Positions 24,501-39,500 of a stretch of 64,000 nucleotides of DNA are shown here, in pieces. This DNA comes from Acanthaster planci. Taxonomy: Eukaryota > Echinodermata > Asteroidea > Valvatida > Acanthasteridae. Each line of letters opens with the position of its first letter. Position 1 is the first letter of the stretch. The stretch lies in the NCBI RefSeq assembly GCF_001949145.1, contig NW_019091405.1, forward strand, positions 1,518,653 to 1,582,652, written 5' to 3'. A program made the position numbers and the translations under genes. The notes beneath the pieces were generated by a model, which searched no databases, had not been told where the DNA came from, and saw nothing but the letters and a program-made list of their open reading frames with translations.

Positions 24501-27500
24501 TGTATCCTGTGCTTACTCCTTGTGTTTAATAGCTCCATGGCAACATTAACCACAGCAAAGGGAATGTTACTCCACTGTTACATACGCTATCGTGTTACTG
24601 GCATACTAGTGAACAATCTTTTAAACAATTAACATTTTGTCCATGGAGGTCTTCATGGATCCGATAAAACCTTGCTTGCATGCAGTGGCTTAAATGTAAC
24701 AATGTGGGGGGGGGAAGTAGAAGTCCCTGCTTGGAGGCATCAGAAAGTTTATCCTTCCCTCAGGGTGACTCTCCAGTTGAAATTTTGAAATGTACAAGCT
24801 ACAGTTGATTTTCAGTTCAGTGCCACCTTGAAGAAAAATGTGTGCATCCCTCGATGTTCCTCAGAAATTTCACCCCAGTTTATAGCATATTGCCTGTATG
24901 ATTTGGCACTGGGCTGCTGGCTGAAAATTCCATTGAACCAATTGCATCAGACCCATTTCTGCAGCCAACCTCATCAGAGCTTTTCAACCTTGACTTGGCT
25001 GTATTTATAAATTGGTCCCTTTTTCTGCAGTCAACGATAGGCACCTGTCACAGCACTTTGGCACTCACAAGACTTGTCATTTGACCTAAACAGGTCATTG
25101 ACAGGTAGAATGTTGATGCAAATCGATATGGTTCAGATGAGTGAGTCAGGCAATTGTTTTGGGTGTTGGACATTCAAGGAAATGGTACGGTACAATTTCT
25201 CCTTTTTTTTTTTACATTTCGCCCTCAAAATGTGAATTTTGCTACATACATGTGGGAAGTGAAATGGGCCCCTCTTTTATTTTGAAGGGGATTGATATCA
25301 CACATAATAGTCCTGTACTTGGTTGTGGGAAAAAAGACGTACACTGTACTTGCCAATTGATGAAGCGTTAAGAATACATGAAAGATTAACAGAGCAGCTG
25401 GGGTCAGTGCAGTATACTTTTTTTCTGAAATTAAGTTGACCGTACCCAGGTGTTCAGTGGAGTATGCCTACTTGGTGCTGAGCTTTGAATGTGATGACAG
25501 TGCCTGACCTTGGCCTTGTACATGTAGGTCTTGCCATGGATGCATTCATATAATTGACCTGTCGCTGTAAGTGAGTTAGCCACACGATCCCGTGGAATTT
25601 TGCATGTTGAGTGAGTTGTTTGACTCAGATCCTGCGCCTCCCATGTTCGTTCTGCATTATCATGTCATTGGGTCATATTTTACATTCTGTGTTGAAGTAC
25701 ATGTAGTTCTACTGTGATAGGTCATTTTTTGCTGATAACCTACATGTACTTATTTCGGTTTGCTAATTCTACTGATTTGGGTATGAGTTGCCAATCTTAA
25801 ATCTTCTTTCCTCTGCCTGTCGTTTTGTACAACTTTGTACTGGAGGAGAAAATGTTGAGGGGAGGTGCTGCCTCGAGCCGTTTTAGGGTTAACAGTGGAG
25901 TGAGAAATCAGCTTTACTGGTGTAGTTGATTTCAGCTCGTTGTTTTGGTATTTACCCTAAATTTCAGCTTTTTGTTCACCTGTGTACAAAACTGTGGGAG
26001 CTTTTTTCATTTCTGCTTTTTGCTGGCTGTTTTCTGCTTTTTTTTATGTGGGGCCGCTGATACCCTTGGGTTTACATGTACATGAAGGCCTACTTTGTTA
26101 TGCATATACGTCTGTCTTCAGTTCTGTATTGTCCAAGAAGGATTACTGGGTGAACTGGGACTGGGGGAAAAAAATGTATTTACATGTACCTCATTGTTGG
26201 ACGTCTCACTTCAGTGATACACTGTGATGTCATAGACTAGTCCTTGCTTCTTTCACCTATTCCAGTGTGTGAAGTTGGTAATAGTACACTTTGTAAATTC
26301 TAGTGGGAGCAAAAGGTGACAGCCGTTAGGAAGATGTGATATTTTGTCAGTGGTTGAAATTCATGTCTTATTGTCATGCCTCTGTCTTGAATACTGTCTG
26401 TTCATTGGCCCAGAATGATCACACGACAGGGCGATATATCCACATATCACACTCACTGTGAGACATCTCATTCTGTCAATAGCACGTGCACGCACACGTG
26501 TATGAGGCAGGTGAGCTTCGGGAAGTTTGAGAGCGACCATTGTCGCTCATTTAGTCAGTTTTGTGTGGTACCCATGATACATTTTGTGCATAGGTTACCA
26601 GGCAATTCGTTCAATGGTCAGGCTCGTACTGGTATAACAGACTTGTTCCCGTCCCCACAGCATATATGATGTTTTGTAGGATATGATGTTTTGAACACCC
26701 TTGGGCATGCATAGCTCCCCGCGGCAGGTGTTCAAAATGTCATATCCCACATCACAGCAGTTAACAATTGTTGATTATTATTCTTATTAATAATCATTTC
26801 TTGGAATGACACTAAGGATTCCTTAAAAGTGCCCTAGGCACTGTAGCTTGGAAGCCTAAGAAATCTGTAGAGGGGAGAGTGAGAAGCAGTGACAGGTTTA
26901 GAAGTGGGAGGAATACCTCAGAGGAATATGCAGGGTAAAACCCACGGAATCAGGTAGGGACTGACAACCAAATCCACATGTGGACTGAGCTGGGATTAGA
27001 ACCCACACCGCAGAGGTGGAAGGTGAGGAAAGAACCACTTTGCCAAACTGACAGCCTGAGTTTAAATTTCATCTCTTCAGATCAGTTTGTTATAAATTTG
27101 TTGTGCACTGAGCTTGAAGACACCTGCAAGTCTCCTCCAAAAATTTTGTAATACGTAAAGATATTGCTTTTATGCAAGACACATGCAACCAGAACACATC
27201 TGATGAGGCGAGTCCGCCCACGCCATACAACTGACTGTTGCAGTAGACCGAGACACCCATTACCCTCAGGATAGGAAAGTATTGCAAAGAATTTGAGATA
27301 GAGGCATATTTATTGCAAATGAATTTTGTTGGTAGAAACTTTGACACTTCCTACTAAGTACTCGTTGCCTGTGCAAACCTTACGGTACTGTAAGAGAACC
27401 TCTAAAGTCACCCGGGCAATATTCACTTCATTTCCTTAGGATGGGTCTTAGTTATTGTCTCCTTTAAATTTGCATGAGATGTGATGATATTAATCCTGGC

Positions 27501-30500
27501 TGTGCGCGGTTGATGTTTCCTCTTCCACTTGTCTTGTGTAAATAGCTGACAAAGTAAAGGTTTGATTGCTGCAATTGGCCATAATGAAAAGTCATGATGA
27601 CAGTGGTTTTATACATATAACCTAACAATTATTCATGAATTCAAAGGAAATCAGTGCAACAAATAAAATAGCATGACTGCAGACGAAGAAAGAGAGAGAG
27701 AGAGAGAAAAAGAGACTGATGCTGAACACCGTCATGACAGATTGGCTTATAAAACTTTTGTTTTTTCTTTAATAGAATTCCAGAAACATTTCTATGAGCA
27801 GCTAGTTGTTGAATTCTGTCCATCAAGTGTCAGTGAAAAGCTATGGTATATGCATTTCCTCTTTTGAAGCTGCCTGACAGAACAGCGTGTCATCAAACCT
27901 GTGGTGATGAGTTTAAATATTTATTTTGTGTCTCACTTTTCTCTGTGTAGGATTTTTTCCTGGTATTTCCTCCCACGGACACGAACTATTCTGGATTCCT
28001 CTTCACAGAAAAAGGTGCTGATAGCACCCGCTCCCCCAAAAAAGATTTTTAAAGTATTTGTTGTGACTAACAATTTCTTAAACATGGTATAGTTGGTGCT
28101 TAGAAATTGCACAGTATTCTTTCTGAATTGCCGTGAAGTCATTTTTACGTAGTAAACATACAGATTATAATTGTCTCTATCAAGAATTTATGAAATTGCC
28201 TCATTTGTTTAATGAATGTCTTCATTTTTATACTTAATGCACATTGATAACCAGTTGTACCAGGAGTGATTTATGCAACACCAAGAGTGATGTTTTTCTC
28301 CTCAAAAATGCAAAGCTTGTAAAAAGATTATTTTTCCCGCCTTGAAGACTGAAATCCCCTGTTGCAGGTAAGCTGTCAGTAGCTGTGCAAAAACATGCAT
28401 TCAATTTCCAGGAGAGGATTACTGAGATTGCCCAGGAGAGTTGGTTAGCGAGTGGGAGTGTGTTTGGTTCCTTTTAAAATGTCAGAGCGTCAGCGGCAAA
28501 TCTCCTGGCAAATCTCCCTTGTTTCATGTTGTTTTGCTCCACTTTTAATTCTTTGACAGTTGGTGCAATTAGAGATTTGGTGCATGCAGTTCGTCTTGAT
28601 GTTGTTACCATGTTTTGGGCCAGGTAGTGTGGAAAATTTAGGAAAGCTGTAGAGCAGACAGCTTTGCTTTCCTGGGTTTATATTGTATTTTTGTATTGAT
28701 TTTTTTTTTGGAGAAAAAAGTGTTGTAGTTGGACTGGCAGTTGCATACGTTGGGGATTACAATCATGTATGATGTACACTTTTACATTTTGTTTAGGGAC
28801 TAGTAATGTAGTTGTTGATGGAGTTGTTGATGTTAGATCTATGTTAGAACAATCGTATTGCAGCATTTTTATCCGTTGAAGTTTTGAGATCTCATTGTAA
28901 TATTTTACTATTACAGTGAGTAGACTTGGGATTTTCTTTGCCAAAATTAAAAAAAATTTGTGGCCTGTGAAGGGTCAAAAATCAGATCTGACATGGAATG
29001 ACTCAAAATACATGTGAACAAAGCCTTTGGCGCATTAAACCTGAAAAGCCACAGATGTACAAGATTAGAGCAGGGACGGCTGAGATCTTTGGTCTTTCCT
29101 AAATGTGTAAAATATAGGCACTGGGGATCTGGTCTGTTTTTATATATAGCTCTGTTTCTGTTGCACAATATATATGCAAGCTTCTGTGCTTTGTGTGCTT
29201 TTGAAGCTTGTTGTTAATTCTCTGCCCTCCACTTTTTCGCTCGGTCATGTTAGTTCAATGAGTGGACAAATGTGTTTCAGACGAGCATTTTGACTCAAGA
29301 TCAGTTTCTTTTGGTGATGAGTTGAGAGTGTCCAGGATCTGGCAGAGGCTTTGTGTGTTGTTGGCATTTGCTGCTGCTGTATTTGTGCTCACCAGATACA
29401 TGGCAGGTATTGTGATTGAGAAGTAGAGAGGCCAACACCAAAAGCTGACAACAGACATACATGTAGGCTGGAGTACATTAGGAACAGGCATCATTGGAAG
29501 GCCACCCAGCAGGGGACGTTGCCATCATGTTTACAAAACCAGGCAACTTCTGATCTCTAGAACAGGATAGCTGACCTGAAAAAAACCATAGCCGTGGCTG
29601 ACCGTGCTAAGAAAACTTCTCTTGAGTAATTCAAGACCAAAAGTGGCCTTCTTGTAGGTGAATAATCTTCATGTAGGATGTCAGAGTCTCCAAAGGATGG
29701 TCTTACTTACCTCTTGTGAAGAACGACCCAAAGGAGACCTTTAAGATGGTGCTAATACAATCAATCCCACCCTTCTGTGCTGATTGTATTCACAAAAGAG
29801 ACAGCTGAAATTTGTTTTTGGTCCTTGAAGAGCTGGCCTGGAAAAGAAGACGGTTCTTTTCAGCTTCGTTCATCATTTATCACCAACTCTACATAGTTGT
29901 GGGTCCGACCAAAGAGCTCGGCAACTCCTTAAAATTGCTAGAGCTGCTCCTGTGACCGTGTCCCACAAAGACATTACAAGACAGCACCGGGAGACAACAT
30001 CTAAGAAGGGCTACAATCTGTCTGCAAAGGCAGAAGTTGTAATGTGTCAGAGACTTTGATTGGAGTATCGATTCTACCATTTTTATCATTGATCATTCAA
30101 TCACTCTACAATTTGAAGACAAAGTATGGATTTTGACAGAAATCTTTATATTATGTTGTACCGGTATATCCATGGTTTTCTTACCCCCTTTGACCCCAAG
30201 TCTACAGAGTTTTTGATTTTGAGAAATATATTTGAAAACTGGTTGCGGTGAATTTGTGTTCAGTTCTCATAAAAAATACAATTTCAGGGAAATATGTATC
30301 GTATATGGCAGCATGGATCATCCTCATTGGGCCTGTTGTATTGTCTACCACATATGTATGTTGGTACAAGAGCAAAGTCCACTTTTACAGATATTTTAAA
30401 TGTCTCAAACAAGATACTGTATTTGAACCTGTTATCGTTTTTTGGCAACCCTAGGCTGTTGTTTTGCCATACGGGGTATGAATAATGATCACAAATGATT

Positions 30501-33500
30501 TGTACTGAAGGTTTCTTTGCACAGAAATCCAATTTCTCAGTTCATTGTTTGTCAGCCTTTTGGCAGGACAAACAAAATACATGTAGTGTGATTCTTTAGT
30601 GCCTGTGGAAAAAAATTGGTTTAACAATAGAAAAATAAAGCGGATGCATCCAAGACATGCCATGTACATGCACTCGGCTGGCCCTATGACCACAACGAAT
30701 ACCTTGCAATATAAGGGCACATAATGTGTGTTATTAAAGAGAAGCTATTGTCTGTTTTTCCTGTCTGCTCTTTGATTTCTTTCCAAATAAGTCCACCCAA
30801 ATTTGATTAAAAAAAATTCAGTTTAGGGCAAAATTAGGTTAGATAGCATTGAGTGTTATTTTATTAAATTTGGACCGAGGACTTTGGCCCGGACAATGTA
30901 AGTCACGGTTTTCTTGCGCTCATTTCAATTAATTTTTGTCTCAATGTGTGCTCTCTTACATGTACATGTACTTTTAAAAAGAAAACAATGGTAACCATTC
31001 CTAGGTCTCAAAAGCCCAATTTATATGAATATTATGTTATGGAGTGATATTAACTGAACAAATTGAAATCAATTTACATTTCTATATATGGTTCAGATTT
31101 TCCTAGAAATCTTATAAATTGTTACAATGTAGGTAAGTGGTCAAAGGGTTGTGCTTTCATGTACATGTATGCTTAGTACAATATGAGGGGAAAAATTGGA
31201 ATTTCATTTTTCTGTTCTGCACTGATTTCAGACGTCTCATAAATGGATCGTAAGTGGCTGAAACATCTGAGCCTGCCGTTATATATTTTTGAGCTCAGAC
31301 AGTCATTAACGCAGCATGACCCCGGTATCATGGTCTGTGATTGGTTGATGTGCTTTTGAAGGGGGCAGGCCATCCAATTCCACGTAGGGCATTTGTTGGA
31401 GCAGGAGAGACGGCATTCAAATGGGCTTATAAAATTGCAGATATCAAAATGCAGTGGAAATGGAGTCTAAAGTATGTACGTGCATGTAAAAGGGCTGATC
31501 CCCCGCCCCAAGGATTCAACACCAACACATTTTTAGAAAAAAATAAGTAAAAGATGATTCTTTTGGTGTATGTCATTCCCTTCCTCCCAAAATCATGTGA
31601 AGAACCCCCACATGTATCCCTGAAAGCCTCATCCCTCAGAAAGGCCATTTAAAGTAACAAGAAAAACCTATTAATTTTTTTTCCCCTTAATTTTAAAAAA
31701 CAAGTTTGGCCCTCATACCCGAAAATTTGGTTCTGGGTCCATCCTTGCACTGTGGCAAAATGGTAAATCAGCCTAGTTGCTGTGTACGTTGACCAATTTA
31801 TCGTCCCTGAACTATCCATGCAGATATAATGTGAAGCAGTTAAACTTCCGCAGAGAGGGGGGACGATGGGATGACCATGTGTGCGGGAAAACTGAGCACT
31901 GTACATGCATGAATTTTCCATCCCAAGTGGTAATTGATCACTTGGGCACATGATAGTCCGAGGCCTTTAGAGAATTATTATTGGACAGGGGAAGTCAAAA
32001 GTGTGCTTCGGTAATCTGAGACATAGGCTGATGAGTACTGCTTCAGATGGCTATGAATTAGGAGCAATCATTAGTTGTTGAAGTTGTCATTTCAATCGTA
32101 GTCGATGTTCATTGAGACGACATGTTTTTAACCTCTCTGAAAACGAAATGACTGTTGCTAAGGAGACCTCATCAAAAATTACGGTATATCATTCCTGTTT
32201 TGAATGACATACATCTGCTGACTATAGAGACACAAGTATGAAATTAATGGGCTTTCTTGTGATGCAGAGTTTGAAATTATTGAAAAAATACTTTGGATAG
32301 AAATAAAATGGACAAGCTCAAGAGTACAATCTTTATTTGTTTCTGCCAAACAAATTTAAGGTTTTTTAATGCTGCTTGTCCACTTCAGCCCGTCTGTAGA
32401 AATTTGAAATGTGCGTGATGAAATCAAGCTCATTTTGATTCCTAATGCAGTATGGCATGATCCACTTTTTTGGCATCCACATTTTCAAACTCTTTTTATT
32501 GACCAACTAAAAGGCACAGAAACATGTAGGTCCTTAATTTTAAAAAACAAAATTGCTGTCTCTATCCTCATTCTCCCATCATAGCAACCTACTTTTGTTT
32601 TGGTATTAAGAGTCTGTAATCGCAAATTATGATGATTGAAGGCACCGGCCATCAATCAGAGAATGACCTCCCTGCAGGCTCGTTGCATTGGCATTTATCG
32701 CTCTCAACTGACATAACTTCAATTGTGTGTGACATGCTTTATTGGTTGCAGGGAGCTTTATTTCTTGTGGAATAAACATTAGTTTTGTCATCAAATACAT
32801 GTACACTAGAATCAATCCGATCTAATCTTTTAACAGCCCCTCTCCAAGATTCCGCTGTATCCAGACCAGACTGCAGCACTCCACCCCATTCTAAAAAAAT
32901 ATATCGTATCATTTATTCTCATATCTACACAAACCTAATAGTCCTGGGCACAGTTTGTTCTATTTTTAGTGTGTAGGTCACAACACAGCAGAACTACATG
33001 TACATTGTGGGTATACATGTACATGTACATGTACATATGTTTGTACATGTACCAATAGTATGTACATGTATTTAATAGTAAATTATGCTGTTGGGAGTTG
33101 TGTGAAACAAGTTACATGTGATACTGTCACACCGTTAGCAACACCTTTTATTCAAAGAATTTCTGGAAAAGGGTTCAGCAACTTTTTTCTCTGAGAGCTG
33201 GAAGCGTTTATTCTAATTACATTTTAAATGCAAAGAAATAGTCCTGTTGAAGTAGGACTGGTGTGAGTGAAACAGTTTTTGATTTGTTTAATGGAAAGGA
33301 TTAAGAGTATTTGAGGGAAAAGTAAAACGTAGGGGTTGCATCCTTGGTGCATTTCCAGTGAGGTGATTTAGCAAAGAATTTTTTGTTAGAAATTCCATTA
33401 TGTCCTTACAGTTCCTGTAAATGAATACCTCTTTTGAAATGGTGTCAACACAGTTAACCAGTTTTTATGCCATATATCCCCAAGAAATTCTTGTGGCTTT

Positions 33501-36500
33501 GATTAACCCTAACAGTCCCAAATCTTCTGATTTCAATATGCTTTAACATACTCCGTAGGGGGTTATTAATGTAGATAAAAACCGAGTTGAACCCATTTTA
33601 TGTACAAATACTCATTTCTCTTCCCCCAATTCTCTGAAATACATGTATGCTGAGTACATGTACATCCAACGACTCTTACTTCAAGAAACTGAAGATAGCC
33701 ATCCATATATTGTACTGCATGTAGTGTTTCTGCAATCTAAGGAACAAAAAAAGTGAACTTGAAAAGGAAGAGTCTGAAACAACAGTGTTGAAAGTTAATC
33801 ATTGTGAGGTTCCCATAGTTACATCTGTACTTGGCATTCTGCTTTAAGTGGGTGTTACATTGCATGATGACGTGAGGGAGGATGTCTGCAATCAGCATGC
33901 CTATTATCATGTGATACCGTCTCCTGCCACTTCATGTAATTTATACAGTTCGGAGCTATACACTATCCAGTGACCAGCTTTCAAACTCGTAACTCTATCT
34001 GTTGATGTTTAGGCAGTAAACATCTTCACGCCCTTTCCCTTGGGAGAAAGTGTCCTTTTGTTGATTAAGGTCTTGAATACCCACAGACTCCAAGTGTGTT
34101 CATACATGTATTTCTTCCTGAGCATGCACAGTACAGAATGTGCAAATTGAGTGAATGTAATTGTCAAGAGGAACACTTGATGAATTGATGTAGTCACCTG
34201 AGGAGCTCTTGATTTGTCACAATTGACATGTCTTCTGGGTTTATTCAGACAGGGGTAAAGCTACTCAGGAGCAATTTTGCAGCAGGTGGCTTTTGTAATT
34301 GTCTATAGAGGCTGGCCCTCCTGTCCTGAATACACAACTATCTTCTGTTTGTGTTGGATGGAGCACGTGCTGGGGAATCCTTTTTCAAGGCCTTGAATTC
34401 TTGTGAGTTACAAAGAAGTACTAGGGATTTTGACTGATTCTGCACAGCAGCAAAATGTTTGGTTTAACTACAAGGCATCAATTTGCCTTGCATGGGAGGG
34501 ATGGTTGAATCGCTAATAATAATAATAATAATTCCGATTTATATTGCGCACGTATCCACCCTGCTGGGTGCTCAAGATGCATCATCATCATTATCTCTGC
34601 CCATTGGGCTCACAACAACTGAACATTCCAGAAACCATCTCAGCTCCCTGAGAAGAATACTAGCTGATGCTGCCCTATCAGGCGTACACGGCTATCATAA
34701 CCAAATCTGCCCTCACAGGTACCCATTTACTCCTGGGTGGAGAGAGGCACATAGGGGTAAAGTGACTTGCCCAAGATCACAACATGCTGCCACCAGCTGG
34801 ATTCGAACCCCTGACCCTATGATCAGAAGTTACAAACCCTAACCACTAGGCCACATGTCCCCAGTCGCTAAGGGTAAGGCCAGTCAAACAAGCTTGTTGG
34901 CACTTTTTATTGCAATCCAGTTAGATGTTTCTCCCATCCCAAAACAAAAGCAGGTTTAGCACAGTGGCTATCCCACTATCTTAGGACGAGTGTGAATTCA
35001 GGAGTGATGATTACAAAACTGTCCAGTAATCCAGAGCGTGTGCCAGACTGCCAGTCTGGGCCTTGCCTCACTTTATTTTTTCAGGTAAAAATCTGTCAGT
35101 TGTTTGGCACATGATCCCTCATTTTAGACCTTAACACACACTTTTAGACATGCACAATTACCAATGAGTGTACTATTAGAATGTTGCCTTACAAACCAAC
35201 GTGGTTTCATTGATTGTGGGCTGATTGTGGGCGTTTGATCTGCAGGGGCTTTGCCTTGGTATACTATACCTTGTAGCTACTGGTAGTTTGTCAGCTTCCA
35301 AAACCTTGGGAGCTGAAATCCTCAAATAGTTGTTACAGTTGTATACATAGAATGAAATATTTTATTTGGAAGCAGCTGCAAGAGTTTGTGAACTTTCAAT
35401 TTCAGTTGAAAATAATCGTGCGTACGAACGTGTACCTTGTATGCAAATGTATAGATCATATGTGAATGCGATAGAACTTGGATGTGCCATGTAAGTGGGT
35501 TGAGTACATACATGTACATGTAGACGATTCGTGGGCTTGAAGCAGCTGGCTTGCGACTCATGATTTTCTCTCATCAATCAGGAATGCTGTGGGAATGGCT
35601 ATGTTTGCCGGGGCAGGGTTGCGATAACCTATTTGTTTGGCCATGAGGTCTCAAGCACAGACGGGAAGAGGAAGAATTTTAAAATTTGCAACTGAAAGTT
35701 CTTGTAGAATGAGCATTTATGAAGCATTAGAAAAAAAAAATTATGTGTTACACATAATGGCTTCATGCATATTTAGGAATTATTTTGGTTCCTTTATAAT
35801 TGCTGTTAGAACTTGTGCAGGTCATTTTATCATCACTGGTAGTTTTGAGTTATTGCCAAACCAGTTTCCAGACACATTCAGTGTAACTTTAAGCTGAAGT
35901 TCGCATAATTATTTGTACTTCTCCAGTTTGCTTGACCAGTATTATTTCTGTCAGTGAGATTCTAAAACATCTTCCTCTCTAGACAGGGCGTAGTTGCAGT
36001 GTTTTGGCATCACCACTCATACTAATCTTTTTCACCCATCTTCAGTTTTCTGCAGCTTAATTGCAGAATGAACCATACATAGTGTAAATACTGAGTGCTC
36101 CACTAAAATAGATTGTCCGTAGTTAAATCGAGCAGAAAACACAGTTAAAGTGCAGTCCAGTTTAATTTCCTCCTCAGTCTGAAGCATTACAGGGGCCAAC
36201 GTGTTCATGCTTGGTTGGCCAAGCAAGGCAAACAGTTTGGCCCACTGACCAGTGAAATATTTAATGATAATAGGGACCTCGAAGCCAAACTACGGAAACT
36301 GATCATCCTTAGCATAATCCTGGTCATATTGGAGCCTGCTAGAGGTACACTTATATTGCTAAACGTGGGGTTTTCTATGTACTTGATTCAAACAGAACAT
36401 TGAAGTGTGAATTTCCTGAAGTAAATAAAAGCCAAGGGCTGTTGAGTGTTAGAATGAAAGACCTTGGGTTGGCTTCTTTAAAAGTTATCCACTTCTTGTC

Positions 36501-39500
36501 AGTACTTCTCTGTTGGTTTGTTGTTTTTTCCCATTGGAAGGACCTTTATTTTTGTTGTGAAACCTATTGAGTTTTAATTTGAAATTGTTATTCAAAGTTT
36601 TGCATGCATGTAGCTCTCTTTAGAAAAGTTAAGTTCTAAGACATCAACACTAGACTGTCTCCAAACATGACCCCCCTGTCTGCATTATCAGGAGCAAATT
36701 CTGTATAGTTTCTGAGTTACTCGTTAAGCTGGAAACATTTTTATTTCCACTAGTTTTCTGGCACCTGTGTCGATAAACTAAGGCTTGGAAAAAAATACTG
36801 GTGTGTGCAGTATAATCTCCAAGTGGGTGTTTTGACATTTTCAATGTTTTCATACATGTACCCGTACATTCAGCTTCAGAATTTGAGGTTAATCTTGTAA
36901 AAAAAGGGGGAGGGTATATTTGTGACCGCGCTGCAAAAAAGGGTAATAAGTCGCGCAATTCCAAAATATGTCATGGCCTGTTCTATTTGGAGAGGGCAAA
37001 ATGTCTTAAAAAATGTGATTTTGTGTTTTTTCCTCTATTAGCTTGTATAACATTTATGTTTTCAGAATTTGTGACTACAAACATGGATACTGATGAATGA
37101 AGATGAAAAATTGACCATTCAGTAGGAAATCCTACATAGCATTGTGTTTCCAAGTGCTACACTTACTGAGGTTTTTCTCAAAAAGTGCTTTTATTGAATC
37201 CGAAAATGTGGATATACAAATGTCTAAATATCTCTGGAACACACTATAGGGGTCATTCATAAATCAAATTGTAGCTTTTGATGTACAGAATCCAGCCATA
37301 TCAAAAACTGACAACCTGAATCTGGTGACTTATTACTCATTTTTCTAGAGCCGGTCACATTTGTAAAGAATGGTCAGAGTACATGTACCGGTACATGTAG
37401 ACTAGGTACATGTAGGTAGTTCCATGCAGTGCAGGGAACATACAGTAATGTGGAGTGTGTAGGAACATGTATTAGGCTGGTGCCACTGCCTAATATTCTC
37501 ACTGTTATAAACAACAGCTTGTCATGTGCAGCATTTCATCAAAAAGGAAAAAAATGTTCTCTTTTTTGGGCTAGTATACATGTAGATAAATGTACAGTAT
37601 ATGTATATGTGACTTACTGTACATGTACTCAAGTTCTCATGAAGTTGTGAGAGCTAAAGAAGTGCACGAGACAAAAATCGGAAATGCACGTGCAATTTGT
37701 CATATCCGTGTCTGTTTTACACTGTGCCAGCTATTTTACGAAATGAGTTTCTCCAAACAATGGCCGACATGCCATCTGCAATGCGCACACCTGTCCACTG
37801 TGCAAACTGTTCAAGCCGACACAAGACTTCACCAGTGACAATTGGAAATGAAGAGCTTTGTATGTGCCTGTTGTTCTGACAGCCTACTTGTACTTTACTC
37901 TCTTCAGCAAAAACAAAAACCCCTCCAGAATACTCCATGTCTACATGTACAATCCTCAGGGTTTTCATTAATACATGGCGTAATGACCAGTTGAGTATGG
38001 CCTTGAGTAGTGCTGAAATCTTTTCATCCAAATACTGGATTCTGGATGAGTAGTCAGTGTACCCAGCTTTATTGACTGCCTACCCTCAGAAAGAGTCAAA
38101 CGAGTAGCATATTATTACGCTATTGAAAGAAAATGTCCATGACCACTGGGGGAAGTTCACCTCTGCTGCAGGTCTGTTTTTAGAGCCAATGTTTTTTTTG
38201 GGGGGGGAGAGGAGGGAGAGAACGCCTTCTCTTCTTCATTGTTAAAATGAATTGTTGTATTTAAAACTTTTTGGTCAGGTTTATTGGGATATTTAAACAC
38301 AGCATTATTGTTTAGATTGATACAGTGAAAAGCTGCTAGACAGTTACCCATGTACCCTTACATTTATAGACTTTTCACAAAGCCATTTTGTAAAGTTGAA
38401 AATTCTGTTTTCTTTGCAACATTGGTTTTGGGACAATCTGGTAAAAACTTTCAGACTTGTTAAAAAAGGATTTTGACGACACGTCCTTGTACAACCACAA
38501 CTGATAATGTTTAATATATCACATAATGAATCAAAAAACATATTTAGGACAGACTAAAATGTAGAGTACATACATGTATGTACACATCTCTTAAATTAAT
38601 CATAAGTATAATGTTTAGTGTCTGCCAGGATCTGATTTTTCGATTCACACTTAATTTGGAATTTTCTTTAATTAATGTGGTGGCCTCAGCAGGAAGATTG
38701 TGTAAATATATTTATGGTTAATAAGAATAACTTTGTTAATTCCAAAGATTTTCTTGGATACATTTCTGTGCATTAGCTTGACCGCAGAACGTTGGTTGAA
38801 ATTCGTGCTGAGAAAGTGTGGATTAAACATTACTTTACAGTATGTGATAGATGACCTCCATTCTCCCATTTTATAGAATTTACTTCATACATATTACAGA
38901 TAAAAGGGTGTACAGTGGTAGTCATCGTTACGTTTTAGCACATACTGCTATTTTAGAGGTTGCTTTTATAGTAGAGTGCCTTAAATCCAATGGATTTCAT
39001 TCACAGTTTGTAATGGATGTCGCTCATGGATAACGTTGAACCAGTAACTGTGTTGTAAGATATTTCATGCCCTGATTTTGTTACCGGGAGTTTAGGAGCT
39101 ACTAAAACATGTAGTGGAGTGTTTTCGTTTTTTGTAGCTCCACATTTAATGTATAACCTGTAGAGAGTATTGTAGTTTTCTGGCTGAAACCCTGGGTATT
39201 AACCATTTAAAACGTATTCGATGTGAGTCTAAAAAGTACATGCAGCTTCTTCCGTGGAAGAGGCTTCAACTTGAATTTGATTCCTGCACAGGTACAGTAG
39301 GTGTCAAGGACTTGAAAGTTATCCCCGCTTCACCCCATTTACTCTGAATTTGTTGTGACTCACATCCTGGTCCTCTCAGTAACAGCACCTTCCTACAAAG
39401 CACTGCTGCTCCTGCAGGTGTACTTGGCTGCCGCAGCGGGCATGGGCAGGACCTTGCCGAAACAAGTCAGAAGTAGCCGTTGGCACTCGTGGCGAAACCT

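Larger units (their letters stand above)
22976..39392. other. PARP1 intron 12, left part
   Basis: No supported exon. Contents beyond the listed elements: a weak inverted pair near 23580-23760 and 24450-24560; a run of nine G at about 24705; a 21-bp hairpin at 26679-26747; a GA-repeat at 27684-27706; a TACATGTA-rich patch at 33000-33070. Short ORFs lack domains and conserved features. Confidence 0.45.

Noticed and set aside
34483-34842. 119-codon plus-strand ORF
   Set aside because: It lies across the minus-strand tRNA-derived SINE and is explained by it.
34797-34856. Possible functional tRNA gene on the minus strand (A and B boxes present)
   Set aside because: No full cloverleaf or acceptor stem; the sequence continues into a SINE body and (ATT)n tail.
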